A program made the translations under genes and the position numbers. Below, piece after piece: positions 62,529 to 64,000 of a DNA stretch of 64,000 nucleotides. The stretch comes from Tyto alba (taxonomy: Eukaryota > Chordata > Aves > Strigiformes > Tytonidae): NCBI RefSeq assembly GCF_018691265.1, contig NW_024881330.1, forward strand, positions 19,426,886 through 19,490,885, read 5' to 3'. The first letter of the stretch is position 1, and every line of letters starts with the position of its first letter. Under the pieces are notes generated by a model. That model was not told the DNA's origin, did not search any database, and saw only the letters and a program-made list of their open reading frames with translations.

Positions 62529-64000
62529 ATATTTAAGCAGATTAAAACAGTGTTAATCCCTTTCCAAAACAGATATTTTTATACCGATGTCACTAGAATT
62601 AACCAGCTTTCTCCAACAGGAGTGCAGTCACTCTTCTGCCATGATTTTTCACAGTGATTGTTTCAGAATCTGCTGTAGGTTAAAAACAAATAATTATACA
62701 TATTAATGGTTATTAACATAACCATTAAATTATGCCTGCGTTCTTGTGTTCAAGTGTTAGCAGCTAGCAAGTTCTAGCAGTGCACTTTAAGAGACTCCAC
62801 ATTCTTTCTTGAAAACAGAACACCTAGTCTGAACTTGAGAAGAAACCTGGATTTTGGGTGATATGCTTTTTCCTCTGGAATTAATAAAGTAGTTCAAAGA
62901 GATCAGAGAAAGATAAGATCAAACATCTGAGTCAAGAAAGCACTGAAGACAACTTCTACTTCCACAGGGCAATAGTGACTCCTTCCTACAGGGACCCTAG
63001 GAGTTTTGAGAAGGAGGCTTATGAGGAAGATAAATGGGTCATAGGAAGCTGTTCTCCAGCTGGCAAGTGGCCAGAGAAGAAAGACATGAATGAGAAGCAC
63101 ATAAACAAAGGTAATAAATGTCACACTCATAATCAGTGCAGAAAAGCACTCCTGAGACAAAGAAAAAAAGATGGAAATCCCAAAGAGAGATACCAAAGAA
63201 GAGCTGCCTAGATTGTAGGTATGGGAAATACCTGGGAGTCCTTTAGGAGTGTCTCCAGTGGGTAAGAGAACAATTAACTCCATTGCTATACTATGATTCG
63301 ATTAGCTGTTACTATTCACTCTTTTTTTTTTTCCTTACTAGGAGTTTCTGAATATTTACTAAAGAGTGAAAAAAGGGTCAAAACTAATGGATTGGAGTGT
63401 CCAGGTAACCAACTTTCTTTCAACTTACAGTATTCAAAGCATATGAGTAGATTCAATAAAAAAAAAAAAAAAAAAATATTTTTTTCACAGTCCCAGCTGT
63501 GATACTTGCCATGGGACAGATGGCACCGTCCAAACCAGATTCCACTGATTTATGCCACATAGAATTAAATTACTCAAATCTTACCATGGACTCCATGGAA
63601 ATAAATTGTTCTTAATTTTACACTATATTTTCCTTGGATTCAGTTAATGTCCTTACTCCTGTTTATACATCTTTCTCATCTTGAGCAATATATGTCCTTC
63701 ATAAAAGGCGTATAGTAATCCAGAACAGCACTGACATGTCTGATTCACACTGTCTTTCAGGCAGGCTCACTGTAATTGATATGAGCATGTTAAGAAAGGG
63801 GTGGAATTAATCAACGTTCAAATTTTATTGTCATTGCTTAAATATGCTTTGTACAAGAATTTCTTGGAAGAGAAACAAACACTACTATGTCCAAGGACTT
63901 TATATCCCACAGCTTCATTTATTCACGCCCTTAACTGTGGCTGGTTTTTTTGTCCACGTTCACTCTGAAAGGGTGCAGCACAATGGGTCTTATTTTATTA
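62529..64000. other. Non-coding sequence with open frames on both strands
   Basis: No gene is recognised. A 126-codon minus frame (62903-63283), hydrophobic in its first two thirds, lies opposite a 78-codon plus frame (62975-63211) that is Lys/Arg-rich. Complementary codon bias of this kind (Lys/Glu codons opposite Phe/Leu codons) arises from purine-rich plus-strand sequence and does not imply two genes. An A19 tract preceded by AATAAA lies at 63455-63476, which could mark a retroposed 3' end. Confidence 0.35.

Noticed and set aside
1..64000. CRISPR arrays, bacterial operons, phage genes, tRNA or rRNA genes
   Set aside because: Nothing of the kind was seen. The repeats present are eukaryotic retroelements and microsatellites. 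I could not run a tRNA or covariance search, so small RNA genes are not excluded.

Overview
The window is almost certainly bird nuclear DNA that carries no recognisable host protein-coding gene. It is mostly AT-rich, with stop codons in every frame. The sequence is studded with CR1 LINE copies, recognised by their 3' ends of ATTCTATG-type octamers and by reverse-transcriptase (RT) coding text, and with long terminal repeats (LTRs) of the avian endogenous retrovirus type. CR1 also occurs in turtles and crocodilians. The low repeat load and the two LTR types, which read like families I recall from neoavian birds, favour a bird. Species and chromosome cannot be told. It may be a gene desert or a very large intron.

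Layout. Positions 1-15000 are mostly unrecognised AT-rich DNA with two CR1 3' scraps (675-793, 3774-3830), a CAAAA-type simple repeat and a GC-rich island near 4.4-4.8 kb. At 15001-16173 lies a minus-strand LTR split by a plus-strand CR1. After about 10 kb of unrecognised sequence comes the longest CR1 (26270-27622, minus), whose RT frame is dead. A partial LTR lies at 31350-31893. A perfect 29-copy pentamer repeat (37411-37557) abuts the 3' end of another minus-strand CR1 (37558-38104). A compound TA/GTAT microsatellite lies at 44786-45123, and GC-rich, possibly retroelement-derived DNA at 46705-47848. Three more CR1 pieces lie at 50015-50240, 52089-52668 and 53420-53960. A complete solo LTR (57521-58502) has perfect 5-bp target duplications. 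Near the right end there is a short CpG-dense patch (62162-62310), then one more CR1 tail.

The longest open frames (224 codons at 57925, 191 at 15491, 160 at 27025-27507, 156 at 37632) all lie in transposable elements or run out of them. A handful of roughly 100-130 codon frames elsewhere is about what chance gives in 64 kb of this composition. I find no operon, CRISPR array, tRNA, rRNA or convincing multi-exon gene. The most useful observations are the nested insertion, the solo LTR, the pentamer array at a CR1 end, two exact inverted-repeat structures (35905-35934 and 60952-61005), and the CpG-dense patch flanked by possibly constrained sequence.
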